Assembly: GCA_033398695.1 (NCBI GenBank)
Contig: CM065801.1
Span: 1,178,001-1,242,000 of the forward strand
Origin: Orobanche coerulescens
Taxonomy: Eukaryota > Streptophyta > Magnoliopsida > Lamiales > Orobanchaceae
DNA: 64,000 nt
Direction: 5' to 3'
The translations under genes and the position numbers were made by a program. Shown in pieces: positions 45,982-58,041 of this stretch (position 1 is its first letter; every line of letters begins with the position of its first letter). Under the pieces are notes generated by a model. That model saw nothing but the letters and a program-made list of their open reading frames with translations. It ran no database searches and was not told the origin of the DNA.

Positions 45982-46194
45982 AGAGCTGTTATCGGACCGG
46001 TTCGGATCGGTTTTCTCCAGATTCGGATCCGGTTCGATAGGTTACCGGGTAGATTCGGTCCGGACCGATAAGGGTTCCGGTTCAATGTTTAGAACTCGAA
46101 TCCGAACTCGTTAGTTTTCGGGTGAGTTTCGGTCCCGGGTATTTCGATCTGGTTCTTTACCGGGTTTCGGGTTCACTCGGACCGCTAACAGCCC
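45982..46194. mobile_element. Small TIR element rich in CGGTTCGG
   Basis: Ends AGAGCTGTTATCGGACC and GGACCGCTAACAGCCCT are inverted with mismatches. The interior repeats CGGTTCGGATCGG and ACTCGAATCCGAACTCG. About 213 bp, MITE-like. Confidence 0.6.
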
Positions 46195-46429
46195 TATGTG
46201 GGATGGATCTTTACTAGGAAAATGAAGGAAGAGCAACAAAATAAATCACATAAATGGGGGTTACATGATTCGAGCTCCAAACTTTTGTTCAAAGGTACAT
46301 CGTCTTAACTACTTGACCAGCAGACTATTTGTGTTTAAAACATGCAAAACGTATTAATAATATATGTATAAAATATATAAATTATAAAATACACATAAAC
46401 TTTTTTTTTAATTTATTACCGAGTTTTTT

Positions 46430-46585
46430 TTCGGTTTTATCGGTCCTGCCTTATCGGTGCTGTTCAATGTTTAACTCGAATCCAAACTCGTTAGTTTCGG
46501 GTGAGTTTGGCCCCAGATATTTTTTGGCCCAGGTTTCACGACCAGCTTCATGCTCACTTGACCGCTAACCATCTCACGATCGGAG
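46430..46585. repeat. Diverged partial copy of the 45982-46194 element
   Basis: Shares CGGTTTTATCGGTCC, GTTCAATGTTTAACTCGAAT, AACTCGTTAGTTTCGGGTGA and a CTTGACCGCTAACC end with the element 240 bp upstream. Its left end is lost. Confidence 0.6.
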
Positions 46586-46606
46586 TTCTCGCCCTGGTTA
46601 CCCAAA

Positions 46607-46659
<53 letters not shown>

Positions 46660-46660
46660 G
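46607..46660. repeat. (AG)n microsatellite
   Basis: About 54 bp of AG repeats with one GG interruption. Confidence 0.95.
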
Positions 46661-48959
46661 GAACCGCAAAAGTTGCATAGGCTTTACTTTAGCCTTTAGG
46701 TCTGTGCCAAAGCAGAAACAGCCACTCTGATCTCATTCCCTCCGCACGCGCAGCGGCTATCACCAATTTGGCGGGACCCATCACAAAGAGTGGGGATTAA
46801 TAATTTAATAGGCTTTAGCATACTCCCGCCCTGAATATAATATATATATATATATATACATACAAAATAGAGAGATTGACAGGGAAGGAATTTTATTCAG
46901 AGTGGGTATAAATTATAGGAAGTAAAATAAAATATAAATTATTCAGTTTATTTATTCTAAAAAATCTAATACATAATATGTTTGTATTTTTGTCGAGACT
47001 AATTTGAAAAGATAATCCAAGAATTTATGAATTTCACTTTTCTATATATTTTAATTGTTTTTCTGAATATAATTTTATATTTTTAATATTTATTTATTTT
47101 AATGTATTGTACCTTGTTTAAAATAATATTTAAATAAAATACTAGGGTGATTCTAATGACAATAGTTTTTTAGCAAAATAACAAGCATCTCACAATAGAA
47201 ACCAACAAGCGATAAAGAAAAAACAGCAAAAGAGCATATCACGAATAGAAAATATAATTAAAATACTTCAAAAGCAACTATTAGGAAAAATCAATAAACA
47301 TAAATTTTAAGCAAAATGCGCATTTACCATGAATCAAATGAGATTCGTTTTTTGATTAAGAAATAAGAATAAATTTGACTGAGTGATTTTGTGTGATATA
47401 CGGTCAAATTAACATATACATAGAATACATGCGGTTCATATATCAAAATGATAATGCATTGTATGCACAAAAATAGTAATGCATTAAAACGGTGCATTCC
47501 ATGCATGATTTTTCGTGAGAATAAATTTTAGTCATTCATTTAATCAAGATTGATAGACTAAATTCATTCATATTTCTTAACTTTAACCTCATTCTCAGCG
47601 GAGTCATCCCTTGTAGAATCAAGAGCCAATTTTGTCCTTTTCTAAGAACTAGGAATATTTTTCATCCATTAAATCTTGTTGGACGGATGAATTTGATTAA
47701 AAGAGTAATAAATATGATACAATTAATTATGGAACGTTCTACTTAAGTTAGGAGGGCGTAGTATTAAATTGGATTTAATGACTTAATAGATTGTCTTCAT
47801 TTAAAATATACTAATAATTTAATTATTTCTTATTTATTTTTATAAAAAATATATCAAATAAATCATCTCTTAATGATCTAGGGTTTAAGACGCATATTTC
47901 ATCCCAAAAAATATTAATAAATTAAATAACAGTATACATCACGTATCATATCAGTTTAATAAATTCAAACAAGAGTAGGCTCAAGACACTAGAGCAATCC
48001 AATTAGTTCAAAAAGCGTCCTGGTACATATTATAATAGTAGCATAAAACTTCAAAATAGCAGTACATTATTATGAAAGAAAATCATCTTTCATGATCTAC
48101 TATTTAAGATGCATTGCAAAAACTAAAAATATTAGATAAAATATATTACTTTTAGATTAAAGAAGTACCTGGAATCTAAATTAGCATCATAGTTATGCTA
48201 TAAGAGCAATGTAACAAGTCTATATTAGCAGTATAGTTAAAAAACATTATAGCATTAGCAGTATACTTAAAACATTATAGCACCGAAAATCTATAAACAC
48301 CAAGTGAGAAAATTGATTGACAAACCATTTCAAAACAACATAAAATCATAAAATATATATAATACATAATAGCATCATACAGGGTTTGAGAGCAAATAAC
48401 AAGGGTTTGACAATGTATATCAATGTAACTAGTTCATAGTAGCAGTACATGTCATATATATTAGCAGTTTAATTAATGAATTCAAAGTAGCATGTGTACT
48501 TGGACTATAAACTATTACATTGATATTATACGTTGAGTACACTGATAATATATACTCATCATAATGCTAGTATAGATTTCAAGCATCATTTTATTAAAAA
48601 ATGTGTAAAGAGTAATATTTTCGGTGTTGCTATTATAAAATGTACTGCTTATATGGACATATTATACTGCTTTTTTTTTTTTTTTTTTTTTTTTTTGAGA
48701 TTACATATTATACTGCTGTTGTTACAGAAATATATTGCTCTCAGTGCCATGCGTATTTTTTTTCTTAAAGTAATACTGATTTTTTCTTATTTTTTTTGGT
48801 ATGCAATATGTATATTAAATCATTTATCATAAAAAGACGATTAATTTGATTTTTTTTTTTCTAAAATGGATAAGAGACGAGTAGGTTATTGCATTTTTAA
48901 AAAAAAGACAATATAATGTAAAATGACAAAAAACACTCTCTGATCGAAATAACCGCACG
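46661..48959. other. AT-rich intergenic DNA without recognisable genes
   Basis: I see no protein-like ORF, RNA gene or element with both ends here. Minor structures are a (TA)n run at about 46843-46858, repeated TTAGCAGTATA...ACATTATAGC words at about 48220-48290, and a long poly-T at 48671-48697. Confidence 0.6.
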
Positions 48960-49400
48960 TACATATATATAAAAAAAGCATATTTTTATTGCATACAGCA
49001 ACGTGTAAAATACGTTGCAATAGGGCCTATTGCAACGATTATGCAAAAATCAAGCGTGCACTTTGCTCTAGTTGCCATAGGGCCCTTATGGCAACAAATT
49101 TGGTACCATATTGCAACGGCATATTATCGTTGCAAATATAATATATGGCAACGATTTAACGGCTATAGCAACATGTTTAACACCATTGCAATATCTTGGA
49201 CTACCTATGGCAACATTTTTTTGCAACGATTTTTTTGTGTTAATGTTGCAATACATGGACTCAGGCAACCCTAAGGCAACATATATATGCCCAATTGCAA
49301 TGAATTTAGAATCAAATGGAATCTAATTTTATTAATGAATATGACATATATGGCAACATTTAAGCTTCTATTGCAATGCTAAATAAAAAACTGGCATGAC
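48960..49400. repeat. TTGCAAC/GGCAAC array, probable CACTA subterminal zone
   Basis: About 20 copies of TTGCAACG, ATGGCAAC and their complements within 440 bp, some as inverted pairs (AATAGGGCCTATT; GCCATAGGGCCCTTATGGC). Such dense short-motif zones are typical of CACTA ends. No CACTA terminus is visible, so this is a fragment. Confidence 0.55.
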
Positions 49401-49569
49401 CATTAGATTTATTTCAATTGGTATATTGTAACATCAATCCAACCGAGCAATATTACTGCTGTTCCAACATCAATAAATTCATTCAGACTAAGTTTAGGAA
49501 AATGACCAAGTTGAAGCAAAATAACTAAGTTCAAGTGACACACAATCTAACTTAGTAATACATAGACCA

Positions 49570-49860
49570 AATTCTTAGTTAAACATTATATAAACACGAG
49601 TCATGGCTCTTCTTCCTCTTCCTATTCCTCTTCCTCTTCATCTTCACGTGGTTTAGTTAACTGCGAAAATATTAATCTTCATTATTAACATTTTCCGGTT
49701 TTCCCTGAGAGATTACATTAGTACAGAACACTCAACTGGCCGTATTTAGATTGTCCAAAATGCCACGATCCTGTACAACATCGCAGTGTTCCGATAATTC
49801 ATCAAGAAAATAGACTGGTTTTTGCTTCTCTGCAAATTGCACATTCTCCGGGTCTTTCTC
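49570..49860 (-). pseudogene. Coding remnant, possibly of a CACTA transposase
   Basis: On the minus strand 49860-49735 reads openly as about 42 residues containing KDPENVQFAEKQKPVYFLDE. A Glu-rich acidic stretch is encoded at 49608-49650. The VYFLDE word recalls the QVFYVDD region of CACTA TNP2-type proteins. Together with the adjacent motif array this suggests a truncated CACTA element cut by the LTR insertion at 49861. Weak evidence. Confidence 0.35.
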
Positions 49861-50420
49861 TGTAACACCCCCAAGTTATTCATGGAATATTACAGTGCCG
49901 TAAGCCCCTCCGTGGGACCTACAAGGCTAAACATACGCGGAACTATAGATTTTGACCGAGAAGGTCTACATACAGTGTAATGAAGAATAATACAAAGGGT
50001 ATTCAAAACATAACCAATGTATCCAAAGACATCACAACACAAATCAATACCTCGGCAAACACAGGCCGGAACATCAAGGAAAATGGAAAACAATACTCGA
50101 GTATTCAATAACCATTCCAGTACAACAACACTGAATGGAAAACTCAAAACATAACCGGAGGAAAGACACAGTATCACACTTGTCCACCATCTTCATGCCG
50201 ACCCGATACCTGCCTGTCCGCTCTCCTGGAACCTGAAATACATAAAAAGTATTTCCCCCATAAAGGGGTTAAACGTCTAATAGCTAGTGCAAGTATATCA
50301 AGTATGAAACACAATACTCCTCGACAATAAAGTAAATGTAACCGTCAATTCATCAATTCAAGACTAGTATTCCGGAATAACTAAATCTCATGGCATCGCA
50401 TCAATACTTATATGAATACT

Positions 50421-50556
50421 GTGGAACCGCACCAGAGGCTACGGAACCCTCAGGGGACCTATCGGCCCGCCCCAGAGTGGTTCGTTCATATCATCCGTGG
50501 AATCGCACCAGAGGCTACGAAACCCTCAAGGGACCCGTCGGCCCGCCCCAGAGTGG
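50421..50556 (-). repeat. Tandem GC-rich LTR module
   Basis: Two units of about 60 bp starting at 50421 and 50497, each with CACCAGAGGCTACG, ACCCTCA(G/A)GGGACC and CGGCCCGCCCCAGAGTGG. Confidence 0.85.
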
Positions 50557-51339
50557 ATAGAAATAATCATGCCATTAATATTTCATACTTTCAAAGTCGA
50601 GAACGCACATTCATAAATATATACTTGCCTTTCAGATATCGAGAAATCGAACGGAAAAACGGTATGAGTTCGGTAGGTCCAAGAACGCGCTTCCGGCACC
50701 TAAACGATTCGCAAGGAATATGATAATCAATTATCCATACTCAAATTACACGAAGAAATTCCCGAAACCCGTCTACGATTCATGAAAATACACGGATAAA
50801 CAACTAGAGGTTGGAAAAATCGCTCAAACTCCCAAAAGTCCGAAAACGGCACAATCAAATCCGTAAAATCGTAGGAAAAGCATGCATACGGTATAGATAC
50901 ATCATAATCTCAAGGTTCTCAAGCTTCAAATCGGATAAATCGGACGAATCTACGAAAAACCCCAAAATCCAACACAATATTCAAAGTGTTCTTGAATAAT
51001 CCTTCAATAATCCAATGAATAATCAAACATGCCCATAATCATGCGTATATCACTTCATACAACATGATCTTAACACCCAAAACATCATTACTCAATACAA
51101 AATCGAAATCCAAGATGTTGAAGAAATTACCTCATGAAGATCCAAGCACTATGATCCGAAAAATACGCGTTAGATCGACTATCCGGGCTTCACGATCGAA
51201 AGGAAATGAAGGAAATCAAACCCTTAAGTGATGGATGATGAAAAGTTCCTCCCCTCAAGCTCTCTCTCTCGCAGGTAGAAGAAAAAATGGGGAAATGATC
51301 TGGTTTTGCTGAAAAAAAACGCAATTATAGGGTTGACTG

Positions 51340-51625
51340 CCCTGTGTGCCGCGGCCCAGCCGAAGTGTGCCGCGGCACAGGCCCAAAAAAATGCTCCCAG
51401 GGCTCGGCAGTGTGCCGCGGCACCGACATGTGCCGGCACAAGGTACAGACGGGTTTGGCCGAAAAATGCAACACGAGTGTGCCGCGGCCCGGACGGGTGT
51501 GCATGGCGATGACTTCAGCGGTGTGCCGCAGCCTGCCGGCATGTGCCGCGGCACACAGTACAGGCTGCTCGGCAAAAAACTGGAAAATGTGTGTGTCGCG
51601 GCGCACACTCCTTGTGACGCGGCCC
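51340..51625. repeat. GTGCCGCGGCAC array in U3
   Basis: At least eight full or partial copies of GTGCCGCGGC(A/C)C in under 300 bp, with variants such as GTGTCGCGGCGCAC. Same motif and same place in the LTR as at 7694-7772. Confidence 0.88.
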
Positions 51626-51836
51626 ACACCCCCCTTAGGTCCTAAAATGAAGAAAAATGACCCGGGAAGAGAATAAAAGCAATAGGACTCAATATCTGGG
51701 AAACAATAACACGAAATGGAAGTACGGAAACCCCAAAACGGTGGTTCCAAGCAATGATTACAAGGGTTCGCCCAACAAAACACAATTTGAACAATGAGGA
51801 GATTTGAAATGACATGAATTTCAACCGGGTATTACA

Positions 51837-51852
51837 TTCTCCCCCTCTAAAA
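51837..51852 (-). other. Polypurine tract of the Tekay-type element
   Basis: Minus strand TTTAGAGGGGGAGAA, preceded by CGGGACGAAACTTC, directly before the LTR start. Confidence 0.87.
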
Positions 51853-51871
51853 AGAAGTTTCGTCCCGAAAC

Positions 51872-52270
51872 TTAAGAAATAAATAGTTCGGGGTATTCCA
51901 CCCGCATCTTCTCTTCCGTCTCCCAAGTCGCCTTCTCGACTCCATGCCTCGACCATTGCACTTTAACCAGTGGAATGGTCTTATACCGAAGTTTTTTCTC
52001 GCGACGCTCAAGTATCTTCACGGGTTTCTCCGGAAAGGTAATATCCTCGGCTACGTCAATCTCACTGTAGTCGATAATGTGGCTCGGATCCGGTACGTAC
52101 TTTCTCAACTGAGACACATGAAAAACACTGTGGACGTGACTCAAAGCTGGAGGCAACGCCAAGCGATAAGCTAAATCTCCAACTCTGTCCAAAATCTCGA
52201 AGGGTCCGATATACCTCGGACTAAGTTTCCCCTTTTTCCCGAAGCGGAAAACTCCTCTAGTCGGCGATAC
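51872..52270 (-). pseudogene. Integrase C-terminus and chromodomain of the Tekay-type element
   Basis: Reads from the insertion point at 52270 through [16 protein letters not shown] and [20 protein letters not shown] (integrase GPY/F region) to a chromodomain-like end ([20 protein letters not shown], then [15 protein letters not shown]) and a stop at 51872. The chromodomain places this element among chromoviruses, where it directs integration to particular chromatin. The frame is intact here. The rest of the integrase is at 59887-60950. Confidence 0.9.
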
Positions 52271-53798
52271 TGACCGCGTTGTCGTGACGCGTCAAAATTA
52301 GTTATTTATATTTTTCCTTGGCTTACTTCTACTAACTAGTAGTATCGGCAAGTAAGGGTCGATCCCACGGAGAACGGTAAATCAATTAGACTAATTAAGG
52401 ATTAAATATTTTTAGTAAATGGAAAAACGAAAGGGGGGGGGGGGGATTTTGTTTCTGATCTTAACTAAAATAATTTGTATAAAATAAAATCAAATAAACA
52501 AAGGAGATAAAAATCGAAAATATCAATTAAATAAATAATCTAGTCCTTAGTTCCGTTATCCACCGTTTCGAATTAATTCAAGTTTCAATGCAGCGCTTAT
52601 CTCTTCTCTAATCTCATGAACTCCTATTCCGAAGCCAACAACAAGCTCTGTTGACCCCAATTATTTCTTAAGTTTATTCAATTAAAACAAGCTCTTTAAT
52701 CGAACCTATCTATACGGTGGATTCAAAACAAGCTCTTCAAATCTCGCTCGCTAGATGCATTAAAAACCAAAATAATGGAATAGGCAAGATATTAAGTTCA
52801 TAAGCTCGACTTAAGGGATCTCGATTTTGTGTTACCCAATTGGGAAAAATCAATTGTTTGCTACTTGTGAAATTAAAATTGCAACAATTACGGATTACAA
52901 CTCAATTTCTAGCATAAGACATAAAACTCCTAATCTAGTTGGCCAAACCAAATCAAGAAATTAAATGGCATAGTCGTGAATTCAATAACACAAAAGTAAT
53001 TCAAGAGAATTCGAGTTGAGAATACGCTGCGGGATTAAAACTTGAATAATTCAAATACGGTTTCAAACTTCACTAAGAACTAGAATAGAAAATTAGCCGG
53101 ACATGTTGGCTTTAGAAAATAGCAAATTAAAGATAGACATGAAAAGAAAGAAATTCAAACGGTATAGTCTTCTTCTTCCACGTCGGAATCGGCTCGGTTG
53201 CTCCGGCGAAAAATCGGTTCGGTCGTCCCTTGTAATTTCTTTTGCTCCAGCCGTGAATTCTTCCCTCCAGCCGTGAATTTGCTGTTCCCAAGTCTTTTTA
53301 TTCCAGCCCTCCTCTCCTTTTATAACTATCCCTTATTTCTTAGTTTCCTTCTTTAATTTGGACTCCTTCCTTCTTGAGTTTTAATTTCCTTGGAGTCTTT
53401 CTTCCCAAATCTATTCCAATTCCTTTTCCAGTCTATGGACCGATTTATTGCCTTGTGGAACTGATTGGGTGATTTTTGAGTCGTTTCTTGGGCCCCAAGT
53501 AAGATTATTTTCGTAACAGGACTGACACTGGGACAGCGAACTGACACTGGGCCACCCAGTGTCTCGCGACATTCTCTTTATTTAAGCCCAAATCACCTTG
53601 GCTTGGTCCGTTTGATGATCCAAATTATTCCTTAAGCTTAAAAACTCCATCAAACACCTAAATTAAATAACAAATTGCCAAGTGAAGTAAATTGCATCCA
53701 AAATACAAATATATGGAAAATAACCAAGTGAGCCAACATAAAATCCATTAAAACCTTATAATTAACAATGATTTTAGCACACTATTTTCGTCCTATCA
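52271..53798 (-). repeat. 3' LTR of the Athila-like element
   Basis: 1528 bp. It differs from 58364-59886 in the length of a G-run (52435-52445) and in a patch at about 53500-53535 next to the words ACTGACACTGGG. Confidence 0.92.
53317..53324 (-). promoter_or_regulatory. TATA box in the Athila-like LTR
   Basis: Minus strand TATAAAAG; same box in the other LTR at 59405-59412. Confidence 0.65.
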
Positions 53799-53813
53799 AA
53801 TCTCCCCAAACTT
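53799..53813 (-). other. Polypurine tract of the Athila-like element
   Basis: Minus strand AAGTTTGGGGAGATT immediately before the LTR start TGATAGG. Confidence 0.85.
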
Positions 53814-55659
53814 AAACCAATGCTTGTCCTCAAGCATAATTCGAGTGAAAGAATTTCAAGAAGCATGTATTGAAAAATCCAAGATGATAGCCATATTCAA
53901 GGGAGAATAAATAATCATGAACAAGTAAGAAGAAAATTAAAGCACCTCAACCAATCTCAACATCTTCATTGGCATCAAGTGAGAGAAAATTCGATGGCCT
54001 CACAAGGGGTCACTCTTGCTCAAGTAGATATAGGGATTATTAAGCAATCACTCACGTCAAAACATGGTGTGTCATTACCATATACTCGCACAAAAATCAA
54101 ATCTCCACTACTTAGATGAACTCATGCATGTAATCAAAAGGGCTTTTATGGTTGTAGCGGGGCTTTAGGTATGGGTAGGATAAAAAGAATAAATAAAGGA
54201 TTCGTTGGGCAAGACTAATCATGAAATTAAGTGCATAACAAATCCTGCAACAATGAAGCATCGTCCTTCCTTTTGCACCCTTTTGGGTACATACATGTAA
54301 TCGCAAAGCCATGAAGGATCAATTGAGGTTAGCGGCTTTAATAACATTCGAGGGGGGGTATTTTTACGGCTGCCCCCCTACTTTTTTTTTTGTTTCGGCC
54401 TTAATATTTTATCTTAATTTCAGCACTTTTTTTATTTTCACTTCACCACCCACTTTTTGATAATTTCCCGTCCTTCCCTCGACTTGTTATACACCTAATT
54501 CACAACCAATCCTTGACCAAGGGTTCAAACGGATGAATTTTCACCAAAAATTAGATAATGGCTAATAAAATGTGGTGGATCAAAGAATAAGGTTTAGGTC
54601 CAAATGGGCTTCTAATGGTGAATATGTCGAGGTGAGAAAATATAAGCCAAGTGGGTTATTCCTAACTTGTCTTTATCACTTTACTGCATGAGAACACTAA
54701 CATAGTCTTGACATGAATAATTGATTAAGTTTTAGCATGAACACAACACGTTCGACCCCACAAGAAGAAATAGTGAGCATGTATATGTATAATTATTTAT
54801 ATATGTGTATATATATATATATTTTGCTCTACGGCTCAAAACTCACGAATAAAAAGGGCTTGTGCCATGAATCCCTCACACTTTTATCCAAATCCAAAAT
54901 CAAGACTAGTGAACTACCCTAATTAAAATTAAACTAGTCAATCATATTCATTTCCTATGTCAGGCCATACTTAAATCCCCAATACACGAACTTAATTCAA
55001 TCACACAAATTTAGCTAAGGACGCAAATTTAAATTCATCACAATTCTCAATTCAACTAATTATTCCGACTCCAATTTCCCCAAACTTAAAATTCAGCACA
55101 CGACTCTAAAGAAAGGAAAGAAGAGAAAAAGAAAAATAAAAGATAGTAAAAAGTCTAGAGTAGGAATAACCGGGCTAATGGCGGATAAGGGCTTCCAGCT
55201 GCTCGATTCGGTCCTCCATCCCATATTTCTTGTGCACCTCCGTCGCATTAGCTTCAACATCTTGACGGCGATCTCGAACGGGCGGCGCTTGGGGCTGATG
55301 CCGACTGAAAAGAGAGATGGAGAAGTTAGGGGTTGCAGAGTAAAAAGAAGATATCGAGAAAGAGAGAAAGAGAGAGAGAGAAAAAGAAAAAGAGAGAAGG
55401 GAGGGAATAAAAATAAAAATAAGGGAAGTAATAGAATAGAAAAAAAAATAAAAGGGATAGCATAAAAAAACAAAGAAAGGTAGAAATAAAATACGAAATG
55501 CAAGAAATAGATTACCAATTACCTAAAATATAATCAGCAGAAAAAAATAAATAATAAAAAGAAAATTAGACTAAAAAAATAAAAGAAGTAAAAAAAATTG
55601 GGTTGCCTCCCAACAAGCGCCTTTTTTTACGTCGTTGGCTCGACGAAGAACTTCCCTTT
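53814..55659 (-). other. Non-coding interior of the Athila-like element (where pol would be)
   Basis: 1.85 kb with no reverse transcriptase or integrase motif in any frame. It holds pyrimidine- or purine-rich tracts (about 55090-55480) and, at about 55599-55640, the phrase GTTGCCTCCCAACAAGCGC, which I recall as common in this part of plant gag-protease elements. Confidence 0.7.
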
Positions 55660-58041
55660 TTAGTGAATACACCAAGGAGGTTTTGGTATGGGTCTCAATA
55701 GATGTACGACTGATGACTCGTCTTCTTGAACCACACCAAACTTTCTCGGAGTATTTATTGAAAACTTTCCTCCCTTGAGATGCTCATCGAAGGCTAACTC
55801 TGGTTCACTTTTTCCATATAATTCCTCATATATTAGCTGTAATTCTCTTTGAAGCTCCGCAAAACTTTTTTCTTTATCAGCCTCCAAGTTTTTAGTAAGC
55901 ACCACTTCGAGTCTACCCCTGCAATGCAACTCAAACACTTCCTCGACAAGAGGGTCAATCACGCTTAATGAAAAAAGAGAACAATCTTCCTCAAAAAATT
56001 TCATAGCATCATAAATATTAAACCGTACGATTTGGTCATCAAATTCCATCGTGAGAGATCCCTCACGAACATCTATTTTGGTATTGGCGGTATTTAGAAA
56101 TGGCCTTCCTAACAAAATAGGTGTTGAATTTGATGACTCGTTCTGCATATCAAGAACGTAGAAGTCGGCTGGAAATACGAGCTTATTGACTTGGACAAGA
56201 ACGTCCTCAATTACCCCTTCGGGGTACACAAGGCTACGATCCGCCAATTGTATAATTATCCTTGTTTCCCAAAGAGGTCCTAGATTTAAGGAGGTGTAAA
56301 TAGAGTGTGGCATAACATTTATTGATGCTCCTAAATCTAGCATAGCTCGTTCAAAACCCATATTTCCAATTTGACAAGGAATAGCAAACATACCTGGATC
56401 TTCCCGTTTTGGTGGCAATTTCTTTTGGAATACAGCGGACACATTTTCTCCCATAACCACCTTCCCATTCCCCTTTAATCTCCGTTTGTTGGTGCATAAG
56501 TCTTTAAGGAATTTTGCGTATTTTGGAATTTGTTGAATTGCGTCGAGTAAGGGAATGTTGATCTCAACCTTTCGGAATACGTCTAGGATTTGCTTCTCTT
56601 TATTCATGACCGCTGCCTTTTTGACCCTAGATGGAAAAGGTAACTCGTTAGCCTCAAAAGGAGCAGTTTTATAAGAATTTACCTTGCTGCCCGGCAGTTC
56701 TGCACTGGGTGCTGATTTTGCACTGGGTGTCCCAGTGTTGATCTGTTCAATGGGTTTTTCCTCCTCGTTTTCAGATTCCTCCACTTTCATAGGATGTTTA
56801 AGCTGCTTTCCGCTCCTTAGAGTTACAGCACTCACGTTCCTTGGGTTCGGTTCAGGTTGGGATGGCAATTTCCCACTATTTTGGTTTTCCAAGCGGCTCA
56901 CCGTGGTGGCTAGCTGACTCACTTGATTTTCAAGAATTTTGATACTTGATTTAGTGTCATGCTGGAACTGATTCATGCCCTGTTGTAGCTGCATAGTGTT
57001 TGCCATAAGGGTCTTCATCATCTCCTCCAAGGATTGTGTCGGATTTTCGGTGGGCTCCTTGTAGAATTGTCCCCTATTTTGCGGAGGTGCCTCTTGCTGG
57101 TTTTTCCATCGGAAGTTAGGGTGATCCCTCCATCCTAGATTGTATGTGTTTGAGTACGGATCGTTCCTCCTCCCATAAGAATTTTCAGTTCCAATTGCAT
57201 TGGCGTGTGCCTCGATTTCATCAAGCAAAATCCGACAATTCTCCGTTGTATGTTCCGTGGTTTTGCAAAGACGACAGGGTACGACTGGAGTGCTATTCCC
57301 TACAGCAAGTTTTCTAACAAAAGTGGTTAGCTCATTCAATTTTTCCTCAAGGGACGAGTCATGGATCTCCTTCACCATCCTGATTGGTGCATCGCGACAT
57401 CCAAATTGTTGTGAATTAGCCGCCATGTTGGATATGAGAGCCCTTGCGGCCGTAGGAGTTTTGTCTACTAGAGCTCCTCCACTTGCCGCATCTATCGTGT
57501 TCCGCTCCATCGGATTAAGTCCTTCGTAAAAATATTGAATAAGGAGTTGCTCGCTAATTTGATGTTGCGGGCATCGAGATACCAATTGTTTGAATCGTTC
57601 CCAATATTCATGCAACGTCTCTCCGGTCATTTGCCTTGCACCACATATTTCTTTCCTTAGATTGGCCGCTCGAGAGGCTGGAAAATATTTTTGTAGAAAT
57701 AAAATCTCCATCTCGTTCCACGTTGTGATGGTGGCCGATGGTAAATAAAATAACCAATCCTTAGCCGAATCTTTCAATGAGAACGGAAAGGCCCTAAGCT
57801 TGATTTGTTCTTCGGTGACACCGTTTGGCTTCATGCTTGAACATACGACATGGAATTCCTTGAGATGTTTGTGCGGATCCTCTCCTGGCAGACCATGAAA
57901 TGCAGGTAGCAAGTGAATCAATCCCGACTTCAATTCAAAGGTGTTGTTGTTGTCAATAGCCGGGATCGTGATGCACAGTGGTTGTTGAGGTAGCTCCGGG
58001 TTGGCTAATTGCTTCAGCGTCTTTTCAGCGTTAATTGCCAT
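55660..58041 (-). CDS. Athila-like Gag-protease polyprotein
   Basis: 793 residues, intact. The gag core spans about residues 45-215 (PAFHGLPGEDPHKHLKEFH, LKDSAKDWLFYLP, EYWERFKQLVSRCPQHQIS). A CX2CX4HX4C zinc knuckle (CRLCKTTEHTTENC) is at about 255-268, and a coiled-coil segment at about 335-390. A retropepsin-like domain has the active-site motif DLGASINVMP near residue 568 and ILLGRPFLNTA downstream. The protein ends RPIPKPPWCIH with no RT. It would make particles and cleave itself. The start at 58041 is about 300 bp after the primer-binding site. Intactness plus near-identical LTRs suggests recent activity, with RT and integrase supplied by another element. Confidence 0.92.
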   Translation of the reverse strand: MAINAEKTLKQLANPELPQQPLCITIPAIDNNNTFELKSGLIHLLPAFHGLPGEDPHKHLKEFHVVCSSMKPNGVTEEQIKLRAFPFSLKDSAKDWLFYLPSATITTWNEMEILFLQKYFPASRAANLRKEICGARQMTGETLHEYWERFKQLVSRCPQHQISEQLLIQYFYEGLNPMERNTIDAASGGALVDKTPTAARALISNMAANSQQFGCRDAPIRMVKEIHDSSLEEKLNELTTFVRKLAVGNSTPVVPCRLCKTTEHTTENCRILLDEIEAHANAIGTENSYGRRNDPYSNTYNLGWRDHPNFRWKNQQEAPPQNRGQFYKEPTENPTQSLEEMMKTLMANTMQLQQGMNQFQHDTKSSIKILENQVSQLATTVSRLENQNSGKLPSQPEPNPRNVSAVTLRSGKQLKHPMKVEESENEEEKPIEQINTGTPSAKSAPSAELPGSKVNSYKTAPFEANELPFPSRVKKAAVMNKEKQILDVFRKVEINIPLLDAIQQIPKYAKFLKDLCTNKRRLKGNGKVVMGENVSAVFQKKLPPKREDPGMFAIPCQIGNMGFERAMLDLGASINVMPHSIYTSLNLGPLWETRIIIQLADRSLVYPEGVIEDVLVQVNKLVFPADFYVLDMQNESSNSTPILLGRPFLNTANTKIDVREGSLTMEFDDQIVRFNIYDAMKFFEEDCSLFSLSVIDPLVEEVFELHCRGRLEVVLTKNLEADKEKSFAELQRELQLIYEELYGKSEPELAFDEHLKGGKFSINTPRKFGVVQEDESSVVHLLRPIPKPPWCIH

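Larger units (their letters stand above)
49861..51836 (-). repeat. 3' LTR of the Tekay-type element
   Basis: 1976 bp. On the minus strand it begins TGTAATACCCGG and ends GGGGGTGTTACA. It carries a GTGCCGCGGCAC array (51340-51625) in U3 and a duplicated GC module (50421-50556) downstream, the same layout as the gypsy LTR at 7322, though the sequences are largely different. Confidence 0.88.

Noticed and set aside
55178..55465. 95-residue Arg/Glu/Lys-rich ORF opposite the Athila-like interior
   Set aside because: Translation of a purine-rich tract (AGAGAAAGAG repeats).
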